Shown here in pieces: positions 48,941 through 60,545 of a stretch of DNA of 64,000 nt (position 1 is the first letter of the stretch; the number at the start of each line of letters is the position of its first letter). Origin of the DNA: Acorus gramineus (Eukaryota > Streptophyta > Magnoliopsida > Acorales > Acoraceae); assembly GCA_030737835.1 (NCBI GenBank), contig CM060853.1:11094034-11158033 (forward strand), written 5' to 3'. A program made the translations under genes and the position numbers. Below the pieces are notes generated by a model. The model saw nothing but the letters and a program-made list of their open reading frames with translations. It searched no databases and had not been told where the DNA came from.

Positions 48941-48948
48941 TATTTAAA
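48941..48948 (-). promoter_or_regulatory. Probable TATA box of the CCCH gene
   Basis: The minus strand reads TTTAAATA about 58 nt upstream of the start codon, the only TATA-like site nearby. The implied leader would be short, so transcription may start further upstream from another site. Confidence 0.45.
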
Positions 48949-49113
48949 GTGGGGTGGGACGAGTTAACTATGGTTGGGTTAGGTTAACCGGGGTTGGGTG
49001 GGATGGACTGTGATATCGTATTGGAAAACAGACGTCGTTTCGGGTTGTGGAGGCGGTGACGATATATCGCGCGAGAAAATAAAGGTTAAAATTAGCGTGA
49101 GAAATAAGGGAGA

Positions 49114-49119
49114 CACGTG
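49114..49119. promoter_or_regulatory. G-box upstream of the CCCH gene
   Basis: CACGTG within GACACGTGGAG, about 230 nt upstream of the start. This is a bZIP/bHLH site and, with the following G, an ABRE core. A second ACGT core (ACACGTCG) lies near 49178. Confidence 0.45.
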
Positions 49120-50370
49120 GAGGGAGGAGAGGGGTTTGTCAGACATGCGCATGGCCTTTGATGGGGGTGCACCGATGACACGTCGCTGAACGGTGGACTT
49201 TATTATCCCCTACGGGGGATTAAAAAGTTATTTATCAGTGTTTGTGGGTGTTTTCGCAAAAACACCAAAACAAAAATCGTCCGGATTCGTTTCCCTCTTC
49301 GGGAGTCCTCTGAAAAGAAAGCAGCGGCCAGACCAGTCGGTCAAGGGCATTTCCGTAATCGCAGTTGTAATGAATCCTGGCCGTTGGCTTGATAGAGGAC
49401 GATGGAGATTTGACGCTCGGTTTTTTCAAAATTAAACAATGGGCGTTATGGAATAAATTAAGGCTTTATGATTGATATTTGACTGGGTTTTAATGGGGGT
49501 CCGCTTCAGCCAATCAAATCAGAACCGTATCTTCTGAGATAGACGGCTGAAAACAGTGGACTCATCATGATCGTCCGAATTTCGGTGTGCCAAACCCTAA
49601 TAAGTGGGGCCCACATAAATACTAATAAAAAAAGCTTGCTTTGTTTCGAGGGGATCATGCCAATGTGGTGACGAGTGTGGGACCCACCCATCTTTAATAA
49701 TTTGAATCCCGTACGTTGAATCTAGATCAGACGGCTCTGGTCGCTGTGCCGTCACGTGAAATCATGATACGGTGCATTTAACGCGGCAAGTTCATCACCA
49801 GCCGTTCGTTCCCTCCATGTTCGGACAAACTCGATCTGGACCGTACGATCTTGATGAGTTTGAAAATCGTACGGATTCCTCACACGTGTCCCGGTCCGGG
49901 CATTCGTTGGAGTGGCTCGGGCGGTACGCGTGTCCGGGGAACCCCTCTTGAGGGACACGCCGCGGCGAGATGTCTCCACGTGTAAATTTGTGTCTCGAGA
50001 TTTGTGTACAGTTTTTGACGCTCTTTTTTTTTTTTTTTTACGCTTCGACGTGTTGGTTTTTTTTTTTTTTTTGACGGGGCTATTTTTGGGCGGGTACAAG
50101 AAAACCGGGTTTTGTCTTTTAGCGTGAATTGATATTGTCACGTCGTTTTTTTTACTTGAAATACAGTTAACAAAGATGGGGGTTTGTACGAACAGGGGGT
50201 GATTGGGCGGGTGAGGATAACAATTCCGGTGCTTTTAATGCTGGGAGATTGTGAGAATCCAAAGGCGTCGTCGCGTGACGTTGACAGTTATTGAATTTAT
50301 TTTGGGTACTGTGTTTCGGGGAACGCTTTTCAATTATCCTGCTTCGCAGTTCTGGACCGCTCATTAACAT
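49120..50370. other. Upstream region of the CCCH gene, no gene
   Basis: GC content is higher than average near 49700-49990, with several ACGT cores (CACGTGAAATC near 49754, CACACGTGTCC near 49881, CCACGTG near 49977). Two poly-T runs lie at 50024-50039 and 50057-50072. The frames at 49752-50141 and 49912-50127 run through these and are not convincing. Confidence 0.4.
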
Positions 50371-52045
50371 ATGGGCCATTTCATTTGGTTCACCTATAAT
50401 TCTGTACTTATTTTATTTATTTTAAATTTTCAATACTTATTGGTTACCGGTTTATTTGGTTGGATGTATTTATAAGCTTTTATAAATTCAATTTTCAATA
50501 TTTTTTCACTCTTAAAAATAAGCAAATATAATCCTACTTATTAACCGTCGAATGCATTTCACTCTTCTTCAACCCCTGCGAAAAGACCATAGAGCCCCTG
50601 CCTTCTTCTCATTATTACACAAGGTATAAAACCCTCCTTCTCACTCTCTCTCACAAAACCCTAGCTCAAAACCCTAGCTCAACGAAACCTCAGCCGATCG
50701 ATCTCCACCACCATTACTACAGATTCTCTCCTGCGCAATCTCTCCTCTTCATTTCTCCTCAAACGATCGACCTCCACCACCACCGTCCGCCACAAGAATC
50801 GGTTCTCCACACCACATCGACACTCCACTACCACCATCCACCTCCTCTACAAATTGAGCTCCACCACCACCATCCGTCGCGCCGCCTCTTCAGATCTTCT
50901 TATCGACGAGATAATACCCCTTACTTGTAACCCCCTTGTGAGTTTTTTGTTATACATATTTGTTCTTGGGTCGTTTAGGGTTTCTAGAGTAAAATATACT
51001 GTATTATTGTTTTACATCAAATGGATCTGCAAATTGTTGGTTCCTTCAACTGGGTGTCTTTTGATTTTCTCAAAAAATTTAATGTTTGATTAGATGCGTA
51101 GGGTGACTTTGTTGTTCTGTGTTAGTTCGTAATCTTGGGGTTTGAAGGCTTTCGAAAGGTCACACTGAATGTATACACTTTGCTCTGTTCAAATCATTTC
51201 ATTAGAATCTGAGATGTTCATGCATATTTTAGTTTCCAGAACATTAAATTTATGAGAAAGCAGACTTTGCATTTGTGTCTTTGTGTCATCTCAAATCATG
51301 ATAATGTTAAAGATATTACAGATAAAGAAGCTTGAATAGATAATGTAGTTGAATGTGCTTGTTATGATTTTTTTCATAAACTCTTTTTGTACAGGTGTGT
51401 GAAGGGAATGAGGGATACAGAACTTGACAGAGCTTGACAAAATCGTATAAGAACAGGGGACATCTATGCTATATATTGCTTTATTGCATTTATAAAATGT
51501 TTGCATTCATGGCTTTCTTTTAACATACATTGAGTTTTTTCCCTTATAATTTGATTATCATAAAGAGAAAAATAGGAGTTTCTATATGCCTTAGGTGCTC
51601 ACAATAAATATTACTAATTTACTACATGTATAACCTTTATTTATATGTAACATCACAACATCAATTGCTATAAATATTTGATCTTTATAAATCTGTATAG
51701 GCTTTCATTTGGTTCTTCTAACTAATCAAATTGTCGCGGTGTAGTACATGTATTTTAATCACTATACCAAATTATCTTTTTTTTTAATTATTGAAAAAAA
51801 TAAGCAAATTTTTAAGTTTTTAACCAAACATCAAATAACATTCACCACTTATTAAATGGACCAATATACCCTTCTAATAAGCTCTACTCTTTAGTACTGA
51901 ACCAAACATACTTATTTTTATAAGTGTTTATAATTTTCGCTGAACCAAACACTTTTTCTTCTGAACTGTATAAAACTTATCTGAGCTTATATAATCTGCA
52001 CTTCTGAAGCAGGACTTAAAATTTACTTTCTACTGAACCAAACAG
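50371..52045. mobile_element. Possible hAT-like element with gene-like 5' sequence
   Basis: The edges read GGGCCATTTCATTTGGTTCA and, inverted, GGGGCTGTTTGGTTCAG, with further TTTGGTT motifs just inside both ends, as in hAT subterminal regions. No 8-bp duplication was found. 50620-50937 looks like a plant 5' UTR: GGTATAAAAC, two AAACCCTAG telo-boxes (50656, 50668) and C-rich CTCCACCACC tracts. A CTT-GTGAGT donor (50938) and TTTTGTACAG acceptor (about 51394) could define an intron. There is no ATG-started frame of note, so any gene here is a fragment. Confidence 0.35.
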
Positions 52046-52109
52046 CCCCTTGATGTTTTTTTGTTTTTATAAAAGAGGAGTACACATTTATTCTTTTATT
52101 ATGTTTTAA

Positions 52110-52400
52110 ACTATTCTGAGTTTGGTTCGAGAATTAAGTTATTCTGAGTTTTATAACTCGTATAAATAATGATAAAATTATCATTTTTATTTAGTTGTGT
52201 TTTAAATTATTCTCATGCAGAAACATAATAATAATGTTAGGTGAAAAAATATTATTATTGATCATACAATTGATTTATAAGAGGTGATATAGTTAATTTA
52301 TGTGAGATGATAATAATTGATAGTGAGCGACACATTTTTTTGGGTTGAATAACTTGTAATGACTTAATTCAAGGGGTTACTGGAATCCAATTATCAAATT
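52110..52400. repeat. MITE-family fragment
   Basis: GTTATTCTGAGTTTTATAAC, TCATGCAGAAACATAATAAT and GATTTATAAGAGGTGATA match the blocks shared by 34453-34982 and 58190-58330. Confidence 0.45.
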
Positions 52401-52584
52401 ATACTAGTTATTTGGCATACAGATTTTCATTACTTAAGCCTTCCAAATATCCATTTTGAAACTATTCCGTTTAATTCTTATTTATTCTGAACCTTACTCT
52501 TGAACGAAACGGAGGCTAAAGAAATACACACTTCATATAATATATGAAGTGTGCAATTTAAAAAAAAAACATAATTAATTCATG

Positions 52585-53146
52585 TACCCCCCGTTTTGGG
52601 TGCGACATAGAGTTATTCGCCCCTGATAGCTATATTGGAATAGATAACAATCTATGCTGAATAGGTAAATTTTTGTTTGGTTATCTTTTCTGTTATTCTA
52701 ATTGGAAAACATAAAATTGATCTTTTTGTTGTTTGGTTCACCAGGATAAAGTAAGGATAAATGGTAGATAAGAGATGGATAAAAGTTTATGACTTTTTAA
52801 ATGACAATTATACCCTTACATAAATTATTTGTGTTTGGGAATAAGTATGAAACATGTGTGTATGATATGATAGATGTGACAGTTTTTGAAATGTGTGCAA
52901 AGAGTGTAAGGTTAGATAATTTTTTTAAAATGATAGATAAGGGTATTTTTATTCATTGGAATAGATAAGTCCTGATAAGCAATTCCATCATTTTCTTAGA
53001 ATAGTTATCATGCCTTATCCTAGCTTATCCAGATATAGCTATCAAGGTTTATTCTTGTCAAACAAACAGCTGTTTGGGAGTTATTCTACTGTATTCTCCC
53101 ATATCCATGGTTTACGCTCCACCCCAAACAGGGGAGGGGGGGGGTA
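52585..53146. mobile_element. MITE, second copy of the 34453 family
   Basis: Starts TACCCCCCGTTTTGGGTGCG; a matching inverted edge, CCCCAAACAGGGGAGGGG, lies at about 53122-53139. The interior follows 34453-34982 step by step (GTTGTTTGGTTCACC, GATAGATGTGACAGTTTTT, GATAAGCAATTCCA). The right side has an extra copy of an edge (CAGCTGTTTGGGAG, 53068), so it may be nested. Confidence 0.6.
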
Positions 53147-53311
53147 GTGAATTATAAAAATTAAAGTACTTTAGAACTGTAATTTGTCTAATTGGTCAGT
53201 CTATTTGGACACGAAGAATTATAATAATATGTCTCATTTAAAATTAAATTTTCATGAAAAAGGTTTTATGTGATGTAGAAGACAGTACTGGAGATGGATA
53301 GAATTAATGTT

Positions 53312-54594
53312 GAGTCATGATACCCAGACCTCAAAATATAAACCCCACTCACAAGCTCCATAAGGTGTCATCATCTTATAGGTTGGCTTGTTGACTTTTC
53401 AAAAATGGTAAAATGATAAAATACAAATCTGTCATTCATTAAAAATATGTCACATTAACCCAAATCCTATCATTTTCTCTATTCGGTTATGACTCTTCCA
53501 TATGAATCTTGAAATCCATTTACGATAAAAAAAAAATCTTTCAAAGCTTTTGCATTCCGAATCAACGTGAAGAACTCCTCCATCTTCTTCTCTTCCTCCC
53601 CTTCATTTACAACTACTTCACCTCCATGAGAAACAAAAGCTGTTGCTGGTCTTTTCATTTCGTCACCTTCCATAAATATCGATGGCCCAAGTAAACCTTC
53701 CCTATGTTGCTGGTCTCTGAGAAGTGAAAACAAAATACAAAAACAAAAACATGTGAGTGCTCCTCTTCGGATCACCATCGTGGAAGCCATGGAAGCTTTG
53801 CTTCGATTTCCATTATGATTTTTCTCTGTATTAAAAAAATGTTATTTATGAAAATAGAGAGAGAAAGATAAACCGATTAAATGTAACAGAAGTACGTGAA
53901 TGTAACAGTTTTATTATATTATAATGTAACCATATTGTGTAAATATATCTATTTTGCAAGAATGATACATGTAATTGACTGTTACATATATGAATGTAAC
54001 AAATCTAAATCAATACATGCATGCGGTTAACTGTTACATTTATGAATGTAACAAAAATAATACAAATATGAAAAATGAATATTTATATTGTCAATGATGT
54101 AACAGTAACATCATACAAACTATTTATATATAAATGTAATAGTATCGAGTGTTATATTTAAGATATAGAAGCAAAAACAAATCAAACTATGAAAAATGAC
54201 ATTCGATACATAAAAAAATTCGTGTTTAAAATTTAAAACAATCAGCAAAACACATCTCGATTATAAATCAAATAATGTCAAACACACTGAGACAAAATCT
54301 AAATCGAAAACAAAAAATCCGTAACTTCAAATTCCTCTGAAATAGAAATTAGGGCCATGGAGATTCCTCAAGCAGAAAGATTGACGAGGAATGAATAAAA
54401 ACAATGAAAATAAAAATCTCACAGTCGGTTACACATATGAAAAAAAATTAAAACGTAATTGTCTCCTCATTTTGTAGGGATTAGTTACCAAAAAAATAAA
54501 ATAATCACACAGGACTATAACATGTATTAGACATATGCCACCTCATGGAGCATGTGATGGGACCTGTGAAGTTGGGGCCTGAGAATCATTATTG
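53312..54594. mobile_element. Mutator-like element family 1, copy B
   Basis: Exact 9-bp target duplication ATTAATGTT at 53303-53311 and 54595-54603. The ends GAGTCATGATACCCAGACC and, inverted, CAATAATGATTCTCAGGCC align without gaps. 1283 bp, no transposase. The interior has a captured gene-like segment (53479-53790) and many TGTAACA/TGTTACA motifs (53877-54150). Copy A at 26975-28268 shares the ends and the motif region but not the captured segment, so this is a Pack-MULE candidate. Confidence 0.85.
53479..53790 (-). pseudogene. NIMIN-like gene fragment inside a MULE
   Basis: Open frame of 103 codons from an ATG. From residue 40 it reads MEGDEMKRPATAF, then VVVNEGEEEKKMEEFFTLI plus RNAKALKD (about 58-84). 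The acidic stretch followed by K-M-E-x-FF-x-LIRN resembles the core of plant NIM1/NPR1-interacting (NIMIN) proteins, small nuclear regulators of salicylic-acid signalling. The N-terminal 39 residues and the tail after KDFFF have no such likeness. I rate it a captured fragment, not a working gene; the likeness rests on one short motif. Confidence 0.5.
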
Positions 54595-54603
54595 ATTAAT
54601 GTT

Positions 54604-56577
54604 AAAAGCAATGGAGTGTACCGTGAAATATCACATACACAAAAATTTGTAATCATGATTTTGCTTACCGAAAAAATTCATGATTTTAGGTAAATTTTAA
54701 CTTAGCATTTTCAATAAATAAATTTGATCTTATGTACATATTTTTAAATATCGATCAATATACGGGGAGAAAATCACTAAATATAAAAAATTTATCTATA
54801 TTTTTTCGAGAATTTGAATTTCTCATGAAAAATTAACAAGAAATTGAATTTATTGTGAGATGTTGTCAATGTATCACGAGTTTTTTTAAAAAAAACACTT
54901 AGCTAATATGCATATAAGTAGCAAATATCAATGTTTTGTAGTTTATCTATACATATAAAACTCATTGTATTGTTAGTATTTCATTCAAATATATTATTAC
55001 ATTACAATTGTTAACAAAGTTAACAAATCTATATTTATATCACAAAGTTTCTTCCAAAAAAATATTATTAGAAAGTTAATAAAGATATATTATTCTTCAA
55101 AAATAATATATTGTTACATTATAAATGTTAGGAAAGTATCATTATAATATTAATTAATAAATAATATTTTATAAAGTAAAAGCTAAAGTTATCATTCGTT
55201 GTTTTCATTGATAAACTACAAAATTTTGTAATTTCAGGAAACCTAATTTTTTCTTATCTTGATGTTGCCATGTGAATAATATATAAGACGAGATGCTGGA
55301 TCAAATTAGCCAGTATAATTGATTGAGTAGAAAAATTTGTTCATATCAGGGTTAACTTTATTGACAAACCATTCCTAATAAATAGTATTAAAATCTTTCA
55401 TAAATGCATAATCCTAAAGTGGAATAAAATAAAAATTGAGCAAGGACACATACTATTTCATGTTATCTCATGAACTTCACTTCCTTGTTTTGTAAATTTT
55501 ATCTTATTTTATTTATGGTGAATCTGCAAAACAAATATTACCATCTATTTTGTCATATTTGTTTTAAAAAGGAAATGTTGGTTAGCAAATCTATTGCAAA
55601 ATCAATTTTTAACACGGAATAGAGAGCATAGAAAATAACTATGCTCTATGCCCCCCCTATTACTCCATACTTTACCAAAATAAAGGAGATTCAACAATAG
55701 TTTTAGGACAAGCTTTTAGACAAATCCTTACATCAAATCACAGTCTCAATCAGTACTGGATTCAATTAGGCATCAAATACAAAAGTCTTGCCCAAGTCAT
55801 GACATCCAATATTTGCCTCACTAACTCTATATGATAGAAAATAGAGACTGACCTACTCCTCATGAAAGTTCCCCACTATGTTGTGATGTCTCATTTTCAA
55901 CTCATGAAGATCCATTCACCATTACCTATAAGTGATGTGAAATGTAATGGGAACATGGAGTTGTAAATTTCCTTTTATTCTTCACGAGAATAAAAAAATT
56001 AAAATGAATATTTTTTTTTGATAAGATTAAAGCAGTACATTTGATATCTGTCACTTACTGAGAGTACATAAAATCGTGCAATATAGTATATTCTTAACTA
56101 TTAATATATACTCTATTATAAATAAAAAAAATGCAAAAAAAACATATGTATTTAATCCATGTATGATTGCACAACATTTTTTATATACAAAGAATGCACT
56201 TTTTTAGTTGAGTATATATTTCAAAAAGATCAAAACATGTCTACAAGTTAATAATAAAATTGTTTATAAGATTGAACGTATCATTTTCCGTAGCCCCTAA
56301 AAGAATGAACCAACTTTAAAAGGTTCATGGTTTTATTCCTACATCATCTATTGAGAAAAGATAGTACGTGCTTACGTGTGAGAATGTTTCTTACACAATA
56401 CCATGATTTATTCTCCGTATCATCTAATGAGCAAGAATAACATATGTTTATAAATGAGCAGCTTTTATACTAAAAGATGTGAGTCAAAAGACAAAATAAA
56501 GTGAGGTTTCATTTTCAAATTATGAAGGCCTAGTTAACATTACTCATAGGTGATGTGAAATGAAATGGGGACATGGA
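54604..56577. other. AT-rich DNA, diverged direct repeat, no gene
   Basis: 55890-55970 and 56495-56582 are related (TCATTTTCAACTCATGAAG / TCATTTTCAAATTATGAAG, then GGTGATGTGAAATG / AGTGATGTGAAATG and ACATGGAGTT), about 600 bp apart. Nothing coding is visible. Confidence 0.45.
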
Positions 56578-56582
56578 GTTCA

Positions 56583-57339
56583 TGTTAGGTATTTTCATAA
56601 TTTGAATTCAAATTATTTGGGTTTTAGTGGTCCCTCCATGAGAAGATGAAAGTGGTCCTAACAATTAGTCCCACATCGGTTTTTTGTAAAAGGTTTTGAG
56701 TGTTTATAAGGAGAGCTCAATCTACTCTAGTGAAATTTTTTTGGTGGACATCTTATAGTGGACCTTTGATGCGGGGTGGTGCGAAGCACCACCACGCGCG
56801 TCGCGCGCACGTGTGCGTATTGGGCGTTTTAGCGTTCAGATGTAAATGTGCACCGTTGGATTGACAGTTGGTGGTTATATTCACCAAGAGATGCCATTGG
56901 AAGGGATCCATCTCCGGATGGACGATCTGGACCGCACGATCGAGTGGAAATGGTGGACCACCGATCAGACGGTTGCTGTAACTCCCCATTCATGAAAGTG
57001 TGTCTCGTTTGAATGAAAAGACACTATTATGCCTATAAATGGAGACCATCAGATCCAAAACAGAGAATAACCACTCATCTTCATTTTCTTTCAATTACAA
57101 GTTAGCATCATCATTTCATTCAAACTGAGAGTTCTAAGAGGTTCACACAGAGAATACACACTTTGTTCTTAACACATACAGCGAGCTTCATTGTATCCTG
57201 AAGGCAGCACTTTATCAATCCTTGGTGTACTCGCGGTTTATACCGGAATGGGAGAAGTCTGTCTAAAAACATTCAACACAGTTGATCTTTGAAGCACTTG
57301 CATTGATTCTGTCTTCTTTCATTGTCCCTATTTCCAACA
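56583..57339 (+). mobile_element. Solo LTR with exact 5-bp duplication
   Basis: Starts TGTTAGGTATTTTC and ends CCCTATTTCCAACA. GTTCA flanks both sides (56578-56582 and 57340-57344). It contains ATTAGTCCCACATCGG and a GCCTATAAATGG TATA-like box (57030-57041) followed by a probable transcribed leader. No PBS, PPT or second LTR lies nearby, so an element was probably lost by LTR-LTR recombination. TG...CA ends fit copia or gypsy; the TGTTAGG start favours copia. Confidence 0.85.
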
Positions 57340-60289
57340 GTTCAAACAAGTGGAGCAAAACAAAATGATAGCTGTTCTGGGATGCTTTTCAAGCTATATA
57401 TGAAAGAGATTATCAATGAAAGCAACACATGTGGAGGACTATATTGGAAAAAAAAAATTGGTGAATGCACATAAGTTATTCATTGATGTTTCATTTCTCC
57501 CATCAATGGTACCCCCTTCCATTGGAACCTGGCCTGTGTCATGGACTCAGCTTTGAGATTTTCTTGTCTCTTTTTATTAGTTTTGCCATTATTTCAGTAA
57601 CAATTTAAACTATTATGAGATAAATAAATATTTCAATATAGATAAAGAATAAACCACTTTTTGTGTGGTTGTATTTTTAATTATTATCGTTGGAATATCT
57701 AGTAATGAATTTTTTGTTGTTTAGTTGGTCATAAATAAGTTATGCATAAAAAAAGGGTAAATTGCGTTTGGATCCCCTAATGTCTTTAAAATTTACAGAA
57801 ACACCCCCTAAAATTTTTAAAACATGCACTTACACCTCGTGCTCTTAGATTTCCCGTTATAATGGAACAAAAGTACGATTTTACCATTTTTTAATTAAAT
57901 TATTATCATGTTTTCACATTTTAATTAACTATTGTGTGAGTTAATTCTATAAATAAATGCATCCAAATGATCAAATGTAGTTGATTATTGAATTAATTAA
58001 TATTTACAAAATATATCTAAAGTTAATTAATTGGCTCCTTGTTTTGTATTTACAAAATTAATTAAATAGTGAAATAGCAATTTTCGAGTATTTTTGTCCT
58101 AAAATCTAAAGGTTGGAGGTGTAAATGCATATTTTTGAACAGGGAGTGCTTTAGGAGGTCTAAATGCATTTTACCCTAAAAAAAATGTGGATAAGTAATC
58201 ATAAAAGATGAAAAAATGATTTGACATATGGGTTACTTGATTTATAAGAGATAATGACAAATAGTTTGGCATGTGGACTTCTTTTATACTAGTGAAATGG
58301 ATTTGGTGAAATAAAATAATTTTAGTGGGACTTGGAATGCAAGTACCGGTTTATTTTCATATATTGTGACATATGTATACATTTATTCCTTGTAATTAAA
58401 CAAACTAGTTTTTGAGCCTTCACCCATATTCCACCCTATTCTCTGCATATTCCCCTACCCAATCAAGGGCTTTGAAAATATTTTATGCTTGAACATCAAT
58501 ATCAATCCAATGTTAATTTTAGCTCAACTTTAAACTTTCAGGATAAATATCTTTATATGCAAAATATAAAGCAATTAATGTATTTTCACATGAGGCGTGG
58601 AGTTAAAAATTAAGGTAAAAAATGTAACCGGATGGCTGTGTATCAAAGCTCTAGTTTGTGAGAAATTAATAAATGATGGGAATATAAGGAATTGATAAGT
58701 CCAAGTGAACATTGTTAAAATGTCCCATTATGTATCATGTTGTACTGTGTTAACATTGAAAATAAATAATGAGAGAAAACAAGATATGTTTGCTTTAACT
58801 GTCCTTTATGCGATTAATTAATGATATGATATGAAATGATATAAATTGGATTTTGTTGAATCTAACTTCATTGAAGGTGTGTTTGTGCACAAACAGAAAA
58901 AAATTGAAAGAATTTGAGTCAAATGAAAACTGACAGAAAAGAAATAATTTTTTTAGTTAGTTTATATGTTATTTGTGCTTGTTATAAAAAATGATGAAAA
59001 ATAAAAACCGTTGTTTGTGCTTATGATGAAAAATGATAGAGAATAAAAACTGTTTTTTTTTTTTTTTGTACTTGTGATGAAAAATGACATAAAATAAAAA
59101 ATGTTTTTATGTGTTATCACAAAAAATGATGAAAAAAGATAAAAATAAGATATATTATTTGTATGCTAATTTAAATATAATATAAAAGCAATCTAACTTG
59201 TCAAATATTTTAGATAAATAAAATTTTGAAAGACAATCAACAAGGACATGTTACATAATAAATAAAAAATTTAAATAACTATTTTTTTACTTTATTATAA
59301 AATAAAAACAAGAACAAACAAAATAATCAATATCATCAAACATGTAATATTAAAAAAAAAACTTATTTTCCATCATTTTTTCTTTTTTAGGGTGAAGAAA
59401 ATTTTCTCTCATCTCTCTTTTTAAAAGACAAAAAACAAAAGAAAAGTATCTGAAAAAAGTTTTTCCTTCTTTTTTTATTGACACAAATAATAAGTTTTTA
59501 TGTGGTAAAAACAATTTTTTTTATTTTTATTTTTATTTTATGTGACACAAACACACTACTTCATCCATGTGATAGAAATGTGTTTTGTTTCTTCATCCAA
59601 TGAACATATTAAGGGCATGCGCCAAATGAAATTTCTGTACGAGATAATCAATCATTGCATTAATTAGTTGGGTCACACATTACCTCCTGTAATTTTTCAT
59701 CCCACACTTTTGACAATGTCCGAAGGCTTCATGATAAAAACACTGTGCACATAAAATCTCATTTGATGAACTTTTCAAGTCCTTTTATTCAAGGTTTAAC
59801 AATAGACCTTTTTTTTCCATAGATTTTCTTGGATTTCACTATTTATTTCACACAGGCAAATATGTCAAGTGCGTATCAATTTATTGAAATATGTTTTTAT
59901 AATTAATTTGAAAAACTTAATAATTAGGGAAAAAATCACTATCATAGATGCCCACAATACTCGAAAGATAAAAAATACTTGGGTGCATTTATGAATGTCT
60001 CCTATCTACAAGCCAATTTCATCTACAGTGGATAGATTTGATGTGATCCTTGCGACAAAAACAAAATATTTATTTGCCTTTCATGTCTAAATTGTCACCC
60101 TAATCAGTGTTGAAAAATAAACCCATCATTCCAGCTATAGATGACAAGAAAGAAGATTTACATTATTTGACAAAGAAATAAAAAGAAAGAAAGAATATTA
60201 TTCATCATTTGATTGAATAATAAAATATGTACGAGGCTATAAAACATATTGTTTTTAAAATTTTAATAAGTGATGGGATAAAAGATAAT

Positions 60290-60545
60290 TATGAGGATAA
60301 GTGAGTCGATGGATAACTTATTCCTGTTTGATATAAAAAATAATCCGGATAAACTGCGGACAGTTATCCCAATTTTGAAGTGAAATGAGGATATTTTGTT
60401 CTATCTAAACGTTAAAAAAACATTTATCTTAACTTTTTGTCTTAATTTTGACAAATGTAAAAATAAACTAATTTGATGAGTTTTTTATTTTTGAAATTAT
60501 GACAACTTATCCTCAAAACCTTATCTCATTATCAAACTAACCATA
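60290..60545. repeat. Dispersed repeat, inverted copy of 15840-16105
   Basis: TAAACTGCGGACAGTTATCC, CAATTTTGAAGTGAAATGAG and CAACTTATCCTCAAAAC correspond in reverse order and strand to the copy at 15840-16105, and in the same order to 32620-32870. Confidence 0.5.

Noticed and set aside
48244-48967. Long frames on the plus strand across the CCCH gene
   Set aside because: GC-rich codon shadow of the minus-strand zinc-finger gene; no recognisable motif.
50854-51093. 80-codon frame in the 5'-UTR-like region
   Set aside because: It begins with TTG rather than ATG and runs into a likely intron.
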